From assembly GCA_964643075.1 (NCBI GenBank), contig CAZXQO010000024.1, positions 1 through 64,000 on the forward strand: a stretch of DNA of 64,000 nt. Reading direction: 5' to 3'. The translations under genes were made by a program, and so were the position numbers. Under the pieces are notes generated by a model, which was given only the letters and a program-made list of their open reading frames with translations, had not been told where the DNA came from and did not search any database. This document shows, piece after piece, positions 18,345 through 27,453 of this stretch; the stretch's first letter is position 1, and each line of letters starts with the position of its first letter. Source of the DNA: Desulfocucumis sp964643075. GTDB lineage: Bacteria > Bacillota > Desulfotomaculia > Desulfotomaculales > Desulfocucumaceae.

Positions 18345-19220
18345 TTATTCTATATTTATTTCTTTACCATCTGTATTGAAAACCACCGTTCCATTCAGGT
18401 CGGTCCTGTATACTTTTACTCCCGCTTGCTTTAACCTCTGCAATGTTTCCCGGTGTGGGTGGCCGTAATCATTGCCTTTACCTACGCAAATAACAGCATA
18501 CTTCGGGTTAACTGCCTTCAGGAAGGCAGGCGTGGTGGAGGTACGGCTGCCATGGTGGCCTATCTTTAAGACATCTGCCTTTAAGTCCATTCCGGCGGCC
18601 AGCATTTCTTTTTCCGGTATTTTCCCCGCATCTCCGGTAAGTAGGAAGCTTGCCCTGTCAAAGGTCAGTTTTATCACCGCAGAATAATCATTCAACTCAT
18701 CGTAAGATGGGCTGCGGGGGGACAGGATGGTGGCGGTGACTCCGCCTTCATGCAATATTTCCACACCCGCTTTGGCGGGCGTTATTTTTAGACCCTTATT
18801 TTTCAGGGCCTCCAGCACATCACGGTAAGTTTTAGTGTTCTGGGTTACCCGGGGCATATATACTTTGCCTATATCGAAATTGTTTATTACCGTGTCCAGT
18901 CCGCCGATGTGGTCCTCATGGGGGTGGGTGCCCACAAGATAGTCTATTTTTTTGACGCCGGCGCTTTGAAGGTAATTTACCACAGTGTTACCGTCGTCAT
19001 TATTGCCGGCGTCCACCAGCATGTTTTGACCGCCGGGCAGTTGCGCCAGTATGCAGTCGGCCTGCCCTACATCAATGAAATGTACTTTCAGTACACCGGT
19101 CTCCGGGGTGGTGGGCTGCAGCGCGCCTTTATGTTCATCCGTCGCGTTCAGGGATGCGCAGCCAGCTGTAAAGAAAAGTACTGCAACAATTAGAAAGAAT
19201 AGAAGGCGTTTCCTGGCCAT
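18345..19220 (-). CDS. ComEC-like metallo-beta-lactamase lipoprotein
   Basis: A secreted, lipid-anchored hydrolase homologous to the C-terminal domain of ComEC. A signal peptide with lipobox FTAGC is followed by an MBL core: HFIDVGQADC at about 48, THPHEDHIGG at about 98, LLTGDAG near 196, and HHGSRTST near 225. The substrate could be extracellular nucleic acid or a phosphodiester; this is not established. The length of 291 aa is usual. It is the last gene of a three-gene operon with DUF3006 (10 bases apart) and an NAD(P)H oxidoreductase. Pairing with DUF3006 is a recurrent arrangement in Firmicutes. Confidence 0.87.
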   Translation of the reverse strand: MARKRLLFFLIVAVLFFTAGCASLNATDEHKGALQPTTPETGVLKVHFIDVGQADCILAQLPGGQNMLVDAGNNDDGNTVVNYLQSAGVKKIDYLVGTHPHEDHIGGLDTVINNFDIGKVYMPRVTQNTKTYRDVLEALKNKGLKITPAKAGVEILHEGGVTATILSPRSPSYDELNDYSAVIKLTFDRASFLLTGDAGKIPEKEMLAAGMDLKADVLKIGHHGSRTSTTPAFLKAVNPKYAVICVGKGNDYGHPHRETLQRLKQAGVKVYRTDLNGTVVFNTDGKEINIE

Positions 19221-19230
19221 ATTTTTCTCC

Positions 19231-19431
19231 TCACTCTTCGAATAAGCTGTCTGCGAGTTTTCCGGCGGATTCTTGAAGCCGTCCGGTTACCTCTCTGTCT
19301 ATGGAAGTATCAATATTAATAACGTCTCCCTCTTTGGCTTCAGCGGGCAGAAGCAGCCTGGGAATATTAAATACTTTCCGGCCCAGTTCCATTACAGCCC
19401 AATCTCCCTCAAAACGGTCAATTATCAGCAT
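19231..19431 (-). CDS. DUF3006 small protein
   Basis: A 66-residue protein matching DUF3006 (IIDRFEGDWAVME near the N-terminus; GDVINID in the middle). The function is unknown, though members often lie next to ComEC-like metallo-beta-lactamase proteins, as here. ATG 19431 is preceded by AGAGGTGACGGGAG. It is six bases after the oxidoreductase stop and ten bases before the lipoprotein gene, so all three are probably cotranscribed. Confidence 0.8.
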   Translation of the reverse strand: MLIIDRFEGDWAVMELGRKVFNIPRLLLPAEAKEGDVINIDTSIDREVTGRLQESAGKLADSLFEE

Positions 19432-19437
19432 CTCCCG

Positions 19438-20016
19438 TCACCTCTTATTTACAAACTTCCTTATTTCATCCAGCATCTTCTGACGGTCCTGGTCCGTTAC
19501 AAAAGGTACTCCGAAGCAGTTTATGTATTCCATCTTGTCAAAGCCGCAAAAGCCGAATATGCCGTTGACCACGGTTTTGTTGATGCTTTCGGTCATGCCG
19601 GTTTTTCTGTCTTCGTTTTCGTCCGCCCCGGAGGTGGTGATTACTTTGACCTTTTTGCCTGTCAAAAGTCCTCTGGGGCCGGTTTGTGTATACTCGTACG
19701 CAAATCCCAGGCTGAAGACCCGGTCGATATAACCTTTCAGCATGGCCGGGATGGAGAACCACCATACCGGGGAGATCAGAATCAATTCCTCAGCCCAGGA
19801 AATGTCGGCCTGCTCCCGGGCAATATCCTCCGGCATTTTACCGGCCAGCATTTGCTGAAAATCGGAGGCGCCCAGTACCGGATTCCAGTTCATGGCGTAG
19901 AGATCCTTTACTTTTATCTCCGCTCCTTTTTTCCCCAGTTCTTCCTTTACCACTCCCATTATGGCGGCGTTAAAGCTGGCCGGGTTGGGGTGAGCCATTA
20001 TAACCAGAGTTTTCAC
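19438..20016 (-). CDS. Flavodoxin-fold NAD(P)H:quinone oxidoreductase
   Basis: Matches the NQO/MdaB-type two-electron FMN or FAD quinone reductases. It shows TLVIMAHPNP at the N-terminus (cofactor phosphate loop), ISPVWWFSIPAMLKGYIDRV near residue 82 (isoalloxazine loop), and the G-x-L-x-G-K-K-V strand. GTG 20016 follows GGAGG by six bases, giving 192 aa; the upstream ATG has no such site. It heads the operon with DUF3006 and the MBL lipoprotein; its link to them is unclear. Confidence 0.87.
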   Translation of the reverse strand: MKTLVIMAHPNPASFNAAIMGVVKEELGKKGAEIKVKDLYAMNWNPVLGASDFQQMLAGKMPEDIAREQADISWAEELILISPVWWFSIPAMLKGYIDRVFSLGFAYEYTQTGPRGLLTGKKVKVITTSGADENEDRKTGMTESINKTVVNGIFGFCGFDKMEYINCFGVPFVTDQDRQKMLDEIRKFVNKR

Positions 20017-20142
20017 AGTATTCCTCCGTTCATAGTAAATATAAAGTAACCTCATTGTATGTAATTTCCGGGTTAATATACTTTTTGGTATTATCAGACC
20101 TCCTTTCCTTTTGTATTTCCATGGGGCTGCGACAAATCCTTC

Positions 20143-20170
20143 TGGACAAATTTCAGACGGATATTATAAT
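20143..20170 (+). promoter_or_regulatory. Candidate promoter of the nitroreductase gene
   Basis: TGGACA at 20143-20148 and TATAAT at 20165-20170, 16 bases apart. A perfect -10 box about 100 bases before the nitroreductase start. The spacing is slightly short, and no other gene lies between. Confidence 0.45.
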
Positions 20171-20274
20171 ATGCCTCAAGGGGAAAGGATTGGGAAGAAA
20201 TCATGCGGCACTACATTCAGGGAAGATAAGCAACTGGAATGAATTTTCATCTCAAAATGAGAGGAGCCAATATT

Positions 20275-20820
20275 ATGGAATTTAGCGAGGTAGTTAAAAA
20301 GCGCCGCAGCATCAGGGCTTACAAACCGGACCCGGTAGAACCTGAAAAAATTGCCGTTATGCTGGAGGCGGCCCGGCAGGCTCCGTCATGGAGAAACCTG
20401 CAGTGCTGGCGCTTCATGATAATTATCAGCGAGGAAAAACGTACAGCTATTACCAGTACCTATTCTCCCCATAATCCGGGCGTGAAAGCGCTGCTCCAGG
20501 CGCCGATAATCATTGTACTATGTGCGAATCCGGCAGAGTCCGGGCACTGGTTTAACAAGGACTTCTATATGCTTGATGCCGGGCTGGCCATGGAGCATCT
20601 GGTGCTTGCCGCAACGGACCAGGGGCTGGCTACCTGTTGGCAGGGGTCTTGCGATGAGGAAAAAATGCATGAGATTCTGGGAGTGCCCGGGGAGTTCAGG
20701 ATTATTGCGCTGACACCCCTGGGTTATCCGGCACAGGAGAGGGACCCCCGTCCCCGTAAAAACTTGGAACAGATTGCGTTTGGTGAACAATGGGGTGAAC
20801 CCTGGAAGTGCAACCTGTAG
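20275..20820 (+). CDS. Nitroreductase-family FMN protein
   Basis: FMN-dependent oxidoreductase of 181 residues. The N-terminal KKRRSIRAYKPDPV holds the arginines and serine that bind the FMN phosphate. The dimer motif EAARQAPSWRNLQCW follows, and GLATCW-type residues form the C-terminal cofactor pocket. ATG 20275 has GAGGAG about 12 bases upstream and is favoured over the upstream in-frame ATGs. It stands alone. The substrate is unknown; family members reduce nitroaromatics, quinones or flavins. Confidence 0.87.
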   Translation: MEFSEVVKKRRSIRAYKPDPVEPEKIAVMLEAARQAPSWRNLQCWRFMIIISEEKRTAITSTYSPHNPGVKALLQAPIIIVLCANPAESGHWFNKDFYMLDAGLAMEHLVLAATDQGLATCWQGSCDEEKMHEILGVPGEFRIIALTPLGYPAQERDPRPRKNLEQIAFGEQWGEPWKCNL

Positions 20821-20932
20821 TTATGTTTTCACTGATACCTTTAAGGCATGGGGAAGGTCTACATAATTATTATATTAATTGCGTTAAAAGATAAATAGAG
20901 AAATTCCGCTTAAGTTTTTTATAGAAAACGGG

Positions 20933-22127
20933 GTGGCACAGCTGCTAAGTAAGGATACTAAAGATATAGCCGTAGTGAAAAGTGACATTATTATCGTTGG
21001 TTCTGGTCCTGCAGGAATATCAACAGCGCTAAATTTAGCAAGGATTGCTCCGGAACTTGCAAGACGAACTGTGGTCTTGGAGTGTAAGCAGCATCCCCGG
21101 CCAAAATTGTGTGCCGGCGGTGTATTGAAAGATGGGGAATATATTCTAGAAAGCTTGGGACTTGACTGTTCTAGAATTCCTCATGTCGAAGTTAAAGAAG
21201 CACATTTTCTTTTTGAGGGAAAAGGAATATGTATTAAAAGGTTCCCCGAGAGTTTTATGGTTGTCAGACGAGAGGATTTTGATAATTGGTTAGTTACGGA
21301 AGCAAAAAAACTTGGAATCAGAGTAGTAGAAAACACCCGAGTCTTTAATATTATACCAAGTGAGAAAAGCGTTAAGTTAGAAACAGATCAAGGAGACTAT
21401 GTCTCTCTTATGGTAGTGGGGGCTGATGGAGCAAACAGTGTTGTTAGGCGATCAGTGATTAACGGACGACCCCCCAGCCAGTCTATAGCTCTAGAGGTTT
21501 TTATAAACCATGAAAAGTACAAAAAACTTCCAAGCTTTGATCCTGGCAGTGCAATTTTTGATTTTTCGATAATTGCAAAAGATGTACAGGGTTATGTTTG
21601 GCGGTTCCCTTCTTTGGATGATGGCAATTTGGCATGTACAAGAGGTATTTATAATTCGCGTATAACACCCTGTAAGTCAAAAAAAAAATATCAAAGATAT
21701 ACTAACCAAAGAATTGTCCCGCGAGAATGTGGTTCTTGAAGATTATCCTTTAGACGGTCATACTATAAGGTATTTCAATCCCCGAAATACTTTTTCCGTC
21801 CCCCGTGTACTTCTGGTGGGAGATGCCGCCGGTGTTGATCCCACTTACGGAGAAGGAATTTCTTTTGCCCTTGGATATGGGAAAATAGCCGCAGAAGCAA
21901 TCAAAGAAGCTTTTAGAAAAGATGATTTTTCATTTTCTGATTTTAAGAATAGAATACTAGTGGACCCGATGGGCAAATGTTTAAAAAGGCGACTAATGGT
22001 AGCACGACTTTTATACACGTTTAGAAACAGAAGAGTACAAAGATTAGTTTGGTGGCGTTTCGGCTTTGTGTTGAAATGGTACATCGAAACATTTTTAATT
22101 GACTGGGCCAAGCCTAAGCAAAAATAG
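20933..22127 (+). pseudogene. Geranylgeranyl reductase-type FAD protein, frameshifted in an A10 run
   Basis: Two overlapping frames make one protein. The first (20933-21739) has the Rossmann motif IIIVGSGPAGISTAL, the PKLCAGG motif and VVGADGANS. The second (21714-22127) has the FAD-pyrophosphate motif VLLVGDAAGVDPTYGEGI. The frames meet at ten consecutive A (21679-21688); nine A would restore one frame through to the end. The family covers geranylgeranyl reductases and digeranylgeranylglycerophospholipid or menaquinone-type oxidoreductases. Either the gene is broken, the A run is a sequencing error, or polymerase slippage makes some full-length product. The start GTG 20933 has a poor Shine-Dalgarno. 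Confidence 0.8.
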
Positions 22128-22163
22128 GGTATATTTTCCTAAACTTTCAACGTAGTTAATCTC

Positions 22164-22352
22164 TTACAGGCCCTCAATAAATATGTCACCCTTAGTTGTT
22201 ACATCGACCGAATTTTCCATGAAATATTCTACTATCTCATCTGCGGTATAGCTATCGGTACAAATGCGCTTACGCCGGAGCAGCGGAAAATTCAGCGTCA
22301 GGGGTGTGACCCGTGATTCTGCTACGGGTTCCCTGGGCGGTGGAGTGGGTTG
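22164..22352 (-). pseudogene. Unidentified coding remnant (C-terminal end)
   Basis: An open frame of about 62 codons without a start, ending at TAA 22164-22166. It has natural protein composition (for example TADEIVEYFMEN and KGDIFIEGL). I do not recognise the family. It sits in a 930-base gap with no intact gene and is probably the tail of a deleted gene. Confidence 0.35.
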
Positions 22353-22644
22353 TCAGCGACTGCCCACCCCATTGAACCGCACTCCTCCGACTTTTCCACA
22401 AAACCCCCGTTGGTATTGCCCCGACGGGACAGAAGCCGGATCTCCTTAGTACGGGAATCTACTAGGGGTTACCGTATAATCCAGGGTAAAATGGGTTGTA
22501 TTGAACATTTCTTCTTTGTTTATATTATATGGCCCGTACACCTTGTCTTACCACATTGTCTCATAACTCATCAAACAGGTTAAAGTTATTCCATGAGTTC
22601 GGGATGTCCCTTTACTTATCCTGGTGTATATCGAAGCAATCTCT

Positions 22645-22830
22645 TTATTTATGCACTGAAACCTTTTTGGCAATTGTTGCTTTTTCCCTCTCAAGAATCT
22701 CCTCGCTAAAATGAACTATATCACCGACCTCTGTGCCCTGGCCGAAACCCTTTCCGTTCGTTGGGCCTAGCACACTACTGACCTCCAGTTGCTCGGTATA
22801 TTTCCGGTCGGTCAGAGTGGATACCGTGAG
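22645..22830 (-). pseudogene. Unidentified coding remnant
   Basis: An open frame of about 60 codons ending at TAA 22645-22647 with protein-like sequence (GTEVGDIVHFSEEIL, REKATIAKK). No start codon with a ribosome site is seen. It could be part of the same lost gene as the remnant at 22164-22352. The sequence between them (22353-22644) holds no frame I can support. Confidence 0.35.
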
Positions 22831-22906
22831 TTAGGTTGGCCAAGGATGTGTGAGAAATAGAAGGAATTTAGCATATTATGCAGAATTAAACATATGACTA
22901 CGTAAG

Positions 22907-22934
22907 GCAGCATCAGCAGGATGCTGCTTTTTTT
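22907..22934 (+). terminator. Intrinsic terminator in the decayed region
   Basis: GCAGCAT and ATGCTGC enclose a seven-base loop and are followed by seven T. No intact plus-strand gene is directly upstream, which suggests it outlived the gene it served. Confidence 0.75.
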
Positions 22935-23062
22935 GCTCAGCTTGGCAGGGTTGGGATCTCTTACTGGGTTTGTCTATAACTAGAAGTTCGACTTAACGCA
23001 TAAGGCGATTTACTTAATGGTTACCTTAACCCTGATGATAATTTGTTAGGGGGTGCAATAGA

Positions 23063-23755
23063 ATGAATAAAGAAATGTACTCGAAAATAGAAAAATATAT
23101 GCATTCTTGCATGAATGACGGCGCTCATGATAGTCAGCATATCTACCGTGTTCTGTATTTTGCTCTAGATTTAGCAAGCGAGTTTATTGTAAATATGGAT
23201 GTCTTGATAGCATCGTCATTGTTACATGATATCGGACGTGATAGCCAATTTAAAAATCCAGAATGTGATCATGCAATTGTCGGGGCGAATATGGCCTATA
23301 ACTATTTATTGGGGATTGGCTGGGCCGAGGGTAAAGCTACTCATGTAAAGGCTTGCATAGAAACTCATCGCTTTAGAAATAACCACCCACCTGAAAGCAT
23401 TGAAGGAAAGATTCTATTTGATGCAGACAAGCTTGATGTATCTGGAGCAATTGGCATAGCAAGAACTCTTGCATATACAGGGATAGTATCTAGTCCATTG
23501 TATTTCGTTGATGAAAATGGTGTTGTCCTCAATGGTGAATCGGAGGATAAGTATAAGCCATCTTTTTTTAAGGAATACAATTGGAAGCTAAAGCATATAT
23601 ACGATACCTTCTTTACGAATAAAGCAATGAGAATTGCTCAATGGCGACAAAAGGCAAGTATTGACTTTTATGAAAGCATGCATAATGAAGTTTTCGCAAT
23701 TCACAAGAAAGGGATTAGCCTATTGAAAGAAGCATTAGAAAAGGACAACTCGTAG
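23063..23755 (+). CDS. HD-domain phosphohydrolase
   Basis: Metal-dependent phosphohydrolase of 230 residues. The HD motif is visible: H near residue 22-26 (DSQHIYRV), the HDIGRD pair at 55-60, H at about 72 (CDHAIVGA) and the D of LFDADKLD near 120. The family includes uncharacterised YedJ/YpgQ-type nucleotide phosphatases; the substrate here is not known. ATG 23063 follows TTAGGGGGTG. It stands alone in AT-rich accessory DNA. There is no partner gene to suggest a pathway. Confidence 0.83.
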   Translation: MNKEMYSKIEKYMHSCMNDGAHDSQHIYRVLYFALDLASEFIVNMDVLIASSLLHDIGRDSQFKNPECDHAIVGANMAYNYLLGIGWAEGKATHVKACIETHRFRNNHPPESIEGKILFDADKLDVSGAIGIARTLAYTGIVSSPLYFVDENGVVLNGESEDKYKPSFFKEYNWKLKHIYDTFFTNKAMRIAQWRQKASIDFYESMHNEVFAIHKKGISLLKEALEKDNS

Positions 23756-24251
23756 CAACCTTTAAAGTTTCCCCCTTTCCATTATCCATAACCGTTTAAG
23801 CTGTCTATAATGGAAGTTTATCTGGCGTGAAATGAAACTTGGAGGTATTTTCACGGCACAATGGACATATTAAGTAATAATACTAATTGCTTAGAAATGA
23901 TTATGTATCATTTGTCTTCTAAAATATAAAAGGAAATGGAATGTCATTTTATATAACAATAAGTAGAGAATATATATAGCGAAAGCGAAAGTAATACAGT
24001 ATAATTGACAACTACAAATTATCCATTTATGGGTGAATAGCTAAATGCCAAAGCTGATTTAACAAAGCACAAGATAACTTCTTGTATTTGCAATGTGTTA
24101 CGGTGAACCGTATAACAAGTAACGGGTAACCCAAAAGAAGATGTTTAGCCTGTTTTTTTAAAAATAAACGCCGTTTTTGTTAGAAAGGATTATTAAAGTC
24201 ATTGGTCGAAGGATAATAAGGATTTGACAGTATGTGAGGTAAGTTTACAAT
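23756..24251. other. AT-rich gap without a recognisable gene
   Basis: No gene, RNA or strong terminator is evident. A GAGGT Shine-Dalgarno for the next small frame lies at its right end. Confidence 0.3.
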
Positions 24252-24449
24252 ATGAAAAAAATTTTGATAAAGGACATGGCCGATATTCAGAAGCTGGTAG
24301 GAAATATCAGTGAGAGTAACCTCCAGAAAAGAAATAACGGAAGAATTTTAATTAGCGGAACAACTGATCGTTTGAACCTTTGGCATCTTTATCAAATGAG
24401 CGAATATAGATTAATTTTTAGGACTGGACATGAGATTAATGGAAACTAA
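24252..24449 (+). CDS. Hypothetical small protein overlapping the ATPase gene
   Basis: A 65-residue frame beginning ATG 24252, with GAGGT 11 bases upstream. It overlaps the start of the ATPase frame by 20 bases, as coupled genes do. The composition is plausible (basic, no cysteine, no membrane segment). I do not recognise it. It may be a small partner of the ATPase or a chance frame. Confidence 0.35.
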   Translation: MKKILIKDMADIQKLVGNISESNLQKRNNGRILISGTTDRLNLWHLYQMSEYRLIFRTGHEINGN

Positions 24450-25179
24450 TCAGTATTTACGTAGCATACAATTGTATAGAGAAAAAATTATTTCCTACTC
24501 TGATTATCCATTTTGTTTATCCACAATTAGAGATTTGTCAACATTAAAGTTTCATCCTAAAGTCACTTTTTTTGTCGGTGAGAATGGAACAGGTAAATCA
24601 ACTATTTTAGAAGCAATTGCAAGTGGTTTTAATCCAGAAGGTGGAACAAAAAATTTTACTTTTTCATCTAAAGATTCTCACTCTGATTTATTTAAATACA
24701 TTAAGCTTATTAAAGGTATTAAAAAACCTAGAGATGGTTTTTTTTTACGGGCCGAAAGTTTTTATAATTTTGCATCAAATATTGAGGAACTTGATAAAGA
24801 TCCCGTGAGCAGTCCAAGAATTATAGATTCCTATGGGGGGATTTCATTACATTCACAATCACATGGTGAATCATTTTTTGCAATTTTCATGAATCGCTTT
24901 TCGGGAAAAGGATTATATATTTTAGATGAGCCAGAAGCAGCATTATCACCTTCACGACAAATGGCTATGATTTCCAGGATGCACAGCTTGGTTAACGAAG
25001 AATCACAATTTATTATTGCAACTCATTCACCAATTATAATGGCATATCCAGATTCAACTATTTATCAGCTAAAAGAGAGTATTGAAATTGTAAAATATGA
25101 GGAAGCAGAAAATTATCAAATTACAAAGGCATTTTTAAATAATCCCAGCAAAATGTTAAGTATACTTATGGAATTGTAA
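24430..25179 (+). CDS. AAA/ABC-type ATPase (AAA_21-like)
   Basis: A 249-residue ATPase. Walker A is FFVGENGTGKSTILEAI near residue 48, an ABC-like signature region GGISLHSQSHGESF is near 136, Walker B is GLYILDEPEAAL near 160, and a sensor His lies in IIATHSPIIMAYP near 197. The pattern matches RecF/SMC-like standalone ATPases, some of which are defence or OLD-like. No nuclease (TOPRIM) domain is present and the length is short, so the role is open. ATG 24430 or 24439 are both possible and neither has a clear ribosome site. The DNA is AT-rich compared with the core genes, suggesting acquisition. Confidence 0.75.
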   Translation: MRLMETNQYLRSIQLYREKIISYSDYPFCLSTIRDLSTLKFHPKVTFFVGENGTGKSTILEAIASGFNPEGGTKNFTFSSKDSHSDLFKYIKLIKGIKKPRDGFFLRAESFYNFASNIEELDKDPVSSPRIIDSYGGISLHSQSHGESFFAIFMNRFSGKGLYILDEPEAALSPSRQMAMISRMHSLVNEESQFIIATHSPIIMAYPDSTIYQLKESIEIVKYEEAENYQITKAFLNNPSKMLSILMEL

Positions 25180-25606
25180 CTAAACAATTGTATTATTTAC
25201 GAAACAAAGGTGTCATTTGAAAAAGAAAGTTGTCAACACCATCTTTACATTATTCATATGATTACAACCAATAGATGAAGAGATTATGGTTGAATAAATA
25301 GAATGGTTGGGCCAATGAGATAAATTAAGTTAGGCATTGCCTTGAGGTAATCTATAAACAACCAGGTGTATGACCAAGATATTATACCACAACAATGGAA
25401 ATTAATTTGGTGTGGCTTAAATCAGCCGCTGAGAGTCCCTGTTAATAGCCTGTATATAAGATAAAGACGGATATCATGCTGTTGGATTGGAATAAAGTTT
25501 GATATAAGTTAACGATAGAATGAACTTTATGACAAACAGCAAAAACACTACAAATGTTAACACGGCTGGCTAAATTCGTATTATAGGGATTCGAAAGGAG
25601 CAGTCC
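25180..25606. other. AT-rich gap without a recognisable gene
   Basis: No coding frame or RNA is supported. A Shine-Dalgarno (AAAGGAG) for the DUF4157 gene lies at the right end. Confidence 0.3.
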
Positions 25607-27025
25607 ATGAACTCTTACCACCATAATAATTCAAATAAATCTGTAAACACCTCTACAGAACAAAAGAGTCAAACAATATCGAAGGCATCTTCAGAAACTC
25701 CATATTCACAGTTACCATACACTCATGCAAAAATATTGCAATTGCAGAAAACCATCGGTAACAGGGCTGTAGAACAACTTATGAAAATGTATCTGCAGCC
25801 TCAAAGAGAGCTTCAAAATGAAGCTTCAAAAGATGCAAGACAGTATAAGAAAAAAGGAAATAGGACTGGAATGCCGGATAATTTAAAATCAGGGATTGAG
25901 AGCCTATCAGGAATTGATTTATCGGACGTCAATGTGCGATATAATTCCAGTAGGCCTAAAGCGTTTAATGCTTTGGCGTATGCCCAGGGGAGCGAAATTC
26001 ATCTGGGAGAGGGAGAGGGACAGGAACAGCATCTGCCGCACGAGGCCTGGCATATCGTGCAGCAAAGGCAAGGACGTGTAAAAGCTACCACCCAACACAA
26101 TGGTATACCTATAAATGATGATGGCGGGTTGGAGAGGGAAGCGGACAGGATGGGAAATAGAGCAGCCAGTTTTAGTTCTCCAAGGGATATGACCCCAAAT
26201 AGGGAAGTTCATTCATGTGGAGAAGCATCTTCATGTTCCCAGCTTCAAGAAATAAGCAGTAATATGTTAGGCCCTGTACAGATGATAGGATGGAAACCGG
26301 AAGAACTTTTCGAGTATCTTAAATCAAAAAAAATAGCAGGATTATGCAATTCTCTGAGCGCTGCCTGGTTAACAAGACTGATTGCACCAGATAATGGTGA
26401 TTTAGGTGTAGATCAGCAAATAATTGAAAAAATAGAATTACTAAAGCAATTATTGGATGCTGTAATCTATCATTTTAGCGAATATGATTCAAGGGAAATA
26501 ACATTTGCGTTTATTGATTATTTTAGGGGTAAGCTTACTTCAGATTGGCTGGATGGATTAACAAAAGGTAATGTAGAAGATGAGTTTGATTCTTTTAAGG
26601 AATATGTTGATGATGACTGGCATCCTGATCAAAAAGGCATTATAGAAGTAGCAACTGAAGGAAAGTATGAAGAATTAACGAAGGAAAAATTATATAAAAT
26701 GATAGACGGAGCACTGGAACCATTCTTTTCTATGAATGAACCATTTTACGGAATAGTAGTTCTGGGTGCAGATATGAGGAGCGATACTGAAGAATACGAT
26801 TATGAATCATTCAAGGGACACCAATTTGCTATCCGTTATACACCAGATAATAACTATCTATTTGAGATATATGACCAGAACCGTGGCTTAGCCCCGGAGA
26901 ACATTTCTGAACAAGAACAAATAGCTGAAATTCTAACGGATCATTTGCATGATGGGTACATTAGTAACCCTATAGGAGGGACTAATTATGCAAAGATCTC
27001 AATTACTATAAATAAAAAAGGGTAA
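25607..27025 (+). CDS. DUF4157 protein with C-terminal YopT-like (C58) protease domain
   Basis: A probable secreted effector or toxin of 472 residues. Residues about 90-185 form a DUF4157 (eCIS core) module with the metallopeptidase-like HEAWH motif at 145, preceded by VNVRYNSSRPKAFNALAYA and SEIHLGEGE. A linker to about 235 follows. The C-terminal domain has three family-type active-site elements: Cys 247 in AGLCNSLSAAWL, His 405 in GHQFAIRY and Asp 423 in IYDQNRG. These match the Cys-His-Asp order and spacing of YopT/C58 cysteine proteases. The start ATG follows AAAGGAG by six bases. No contractile injection structural genes are in the window, so the delivery system is unknown. Confidence 0.75.
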   Translation: MNSYHHNNSNKSVNTSTEQKSQTISKASSETPYSQLPYTHAKILQLQKTIGNRAVEQLMKMYLQPQRELQNEASKDARQYKKKGNRTGMPDNLKSGIESLSGIDLSDVNVRYNSSRPKAFNALAYAQGSEIHLGEGEGQEQHLPHEAWHIVQQRQGRVKATTQHNGIPINDDGGLEREADRMGNRAASFSSPRDMTPNREVHSCGEASSCSQLQEISSNMLGPVQMIGWKPEELFEYLKSKKIAGLCNSLSAAWLTRLIAPDNGDLGVDQQIIEKIELLKQLLDAVIYHFSEYDSREITFAFIDYFRGKLTSDWLDGLTKGNVEDEFDSFKEYVDDDWHPDQKGIIEVATEGKYEELTKEKLYKMIDGALEPFFSMNEPFYGIVVLGADMRSDTEEYDYESFKGHQFAIRYTPDNNYLFEIYDQNRGLAPENISEQEQIAEILTDHLHDGYISNPIGGTNYAKISITINKKG

Positions 27026-27218
27026 AGGAATAATTAATAATGGCAGCCAAAAAGCCCATTAAATAAAATGGTAATGCGATTCATTTCGTAACTATTTAAA
27101 CTTTTCGTTAAATGGAAGCAATCTGGTTATTGATTAAGCCACATCCTTTATACATAACCTAAGAAAAAAGTGTGGTACGAGCTTCCGGTTATCCATATCT
27201 TGCATGCCAAAAGAGGAG

Positions 27219-27347
27219 TTAGCCATACTCATCGTAAGGACGCCCTTCGGTTTGGGTCCAGTTTTGTGCCCGATTCCAAAAGGCGTTTTTATGTTTCGAC
27301 CGGCTTTTTAACCGATGCCATAACTTAACTCCGGCTTGATCCGTCAA
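27219..27347 (-). pseudogene. Unidentified coding remnant
   Basis: An open frame of about 42 codons ending at TAA 27219-27221 with protein-like sequence (KLWHRLKSRSKHKNAFW, EGRPYDEYG). A TTG at 27347 lacks a good ribosome site, and the frame continues upstream. It is the only structured content found in the 428-base gap between the DUF4157 and MFS genes. Confidence 0.35.
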
Positions 27348-27453
27348 CGATAAAATGAAGAAGCGTGCGGGCGGATAAAATTAAACTGTTGACGGCGCAT
27401 TGTTAATATCGTTACAGATATTTATCTGATATATTTGGGGGGAACTGCAGCAT

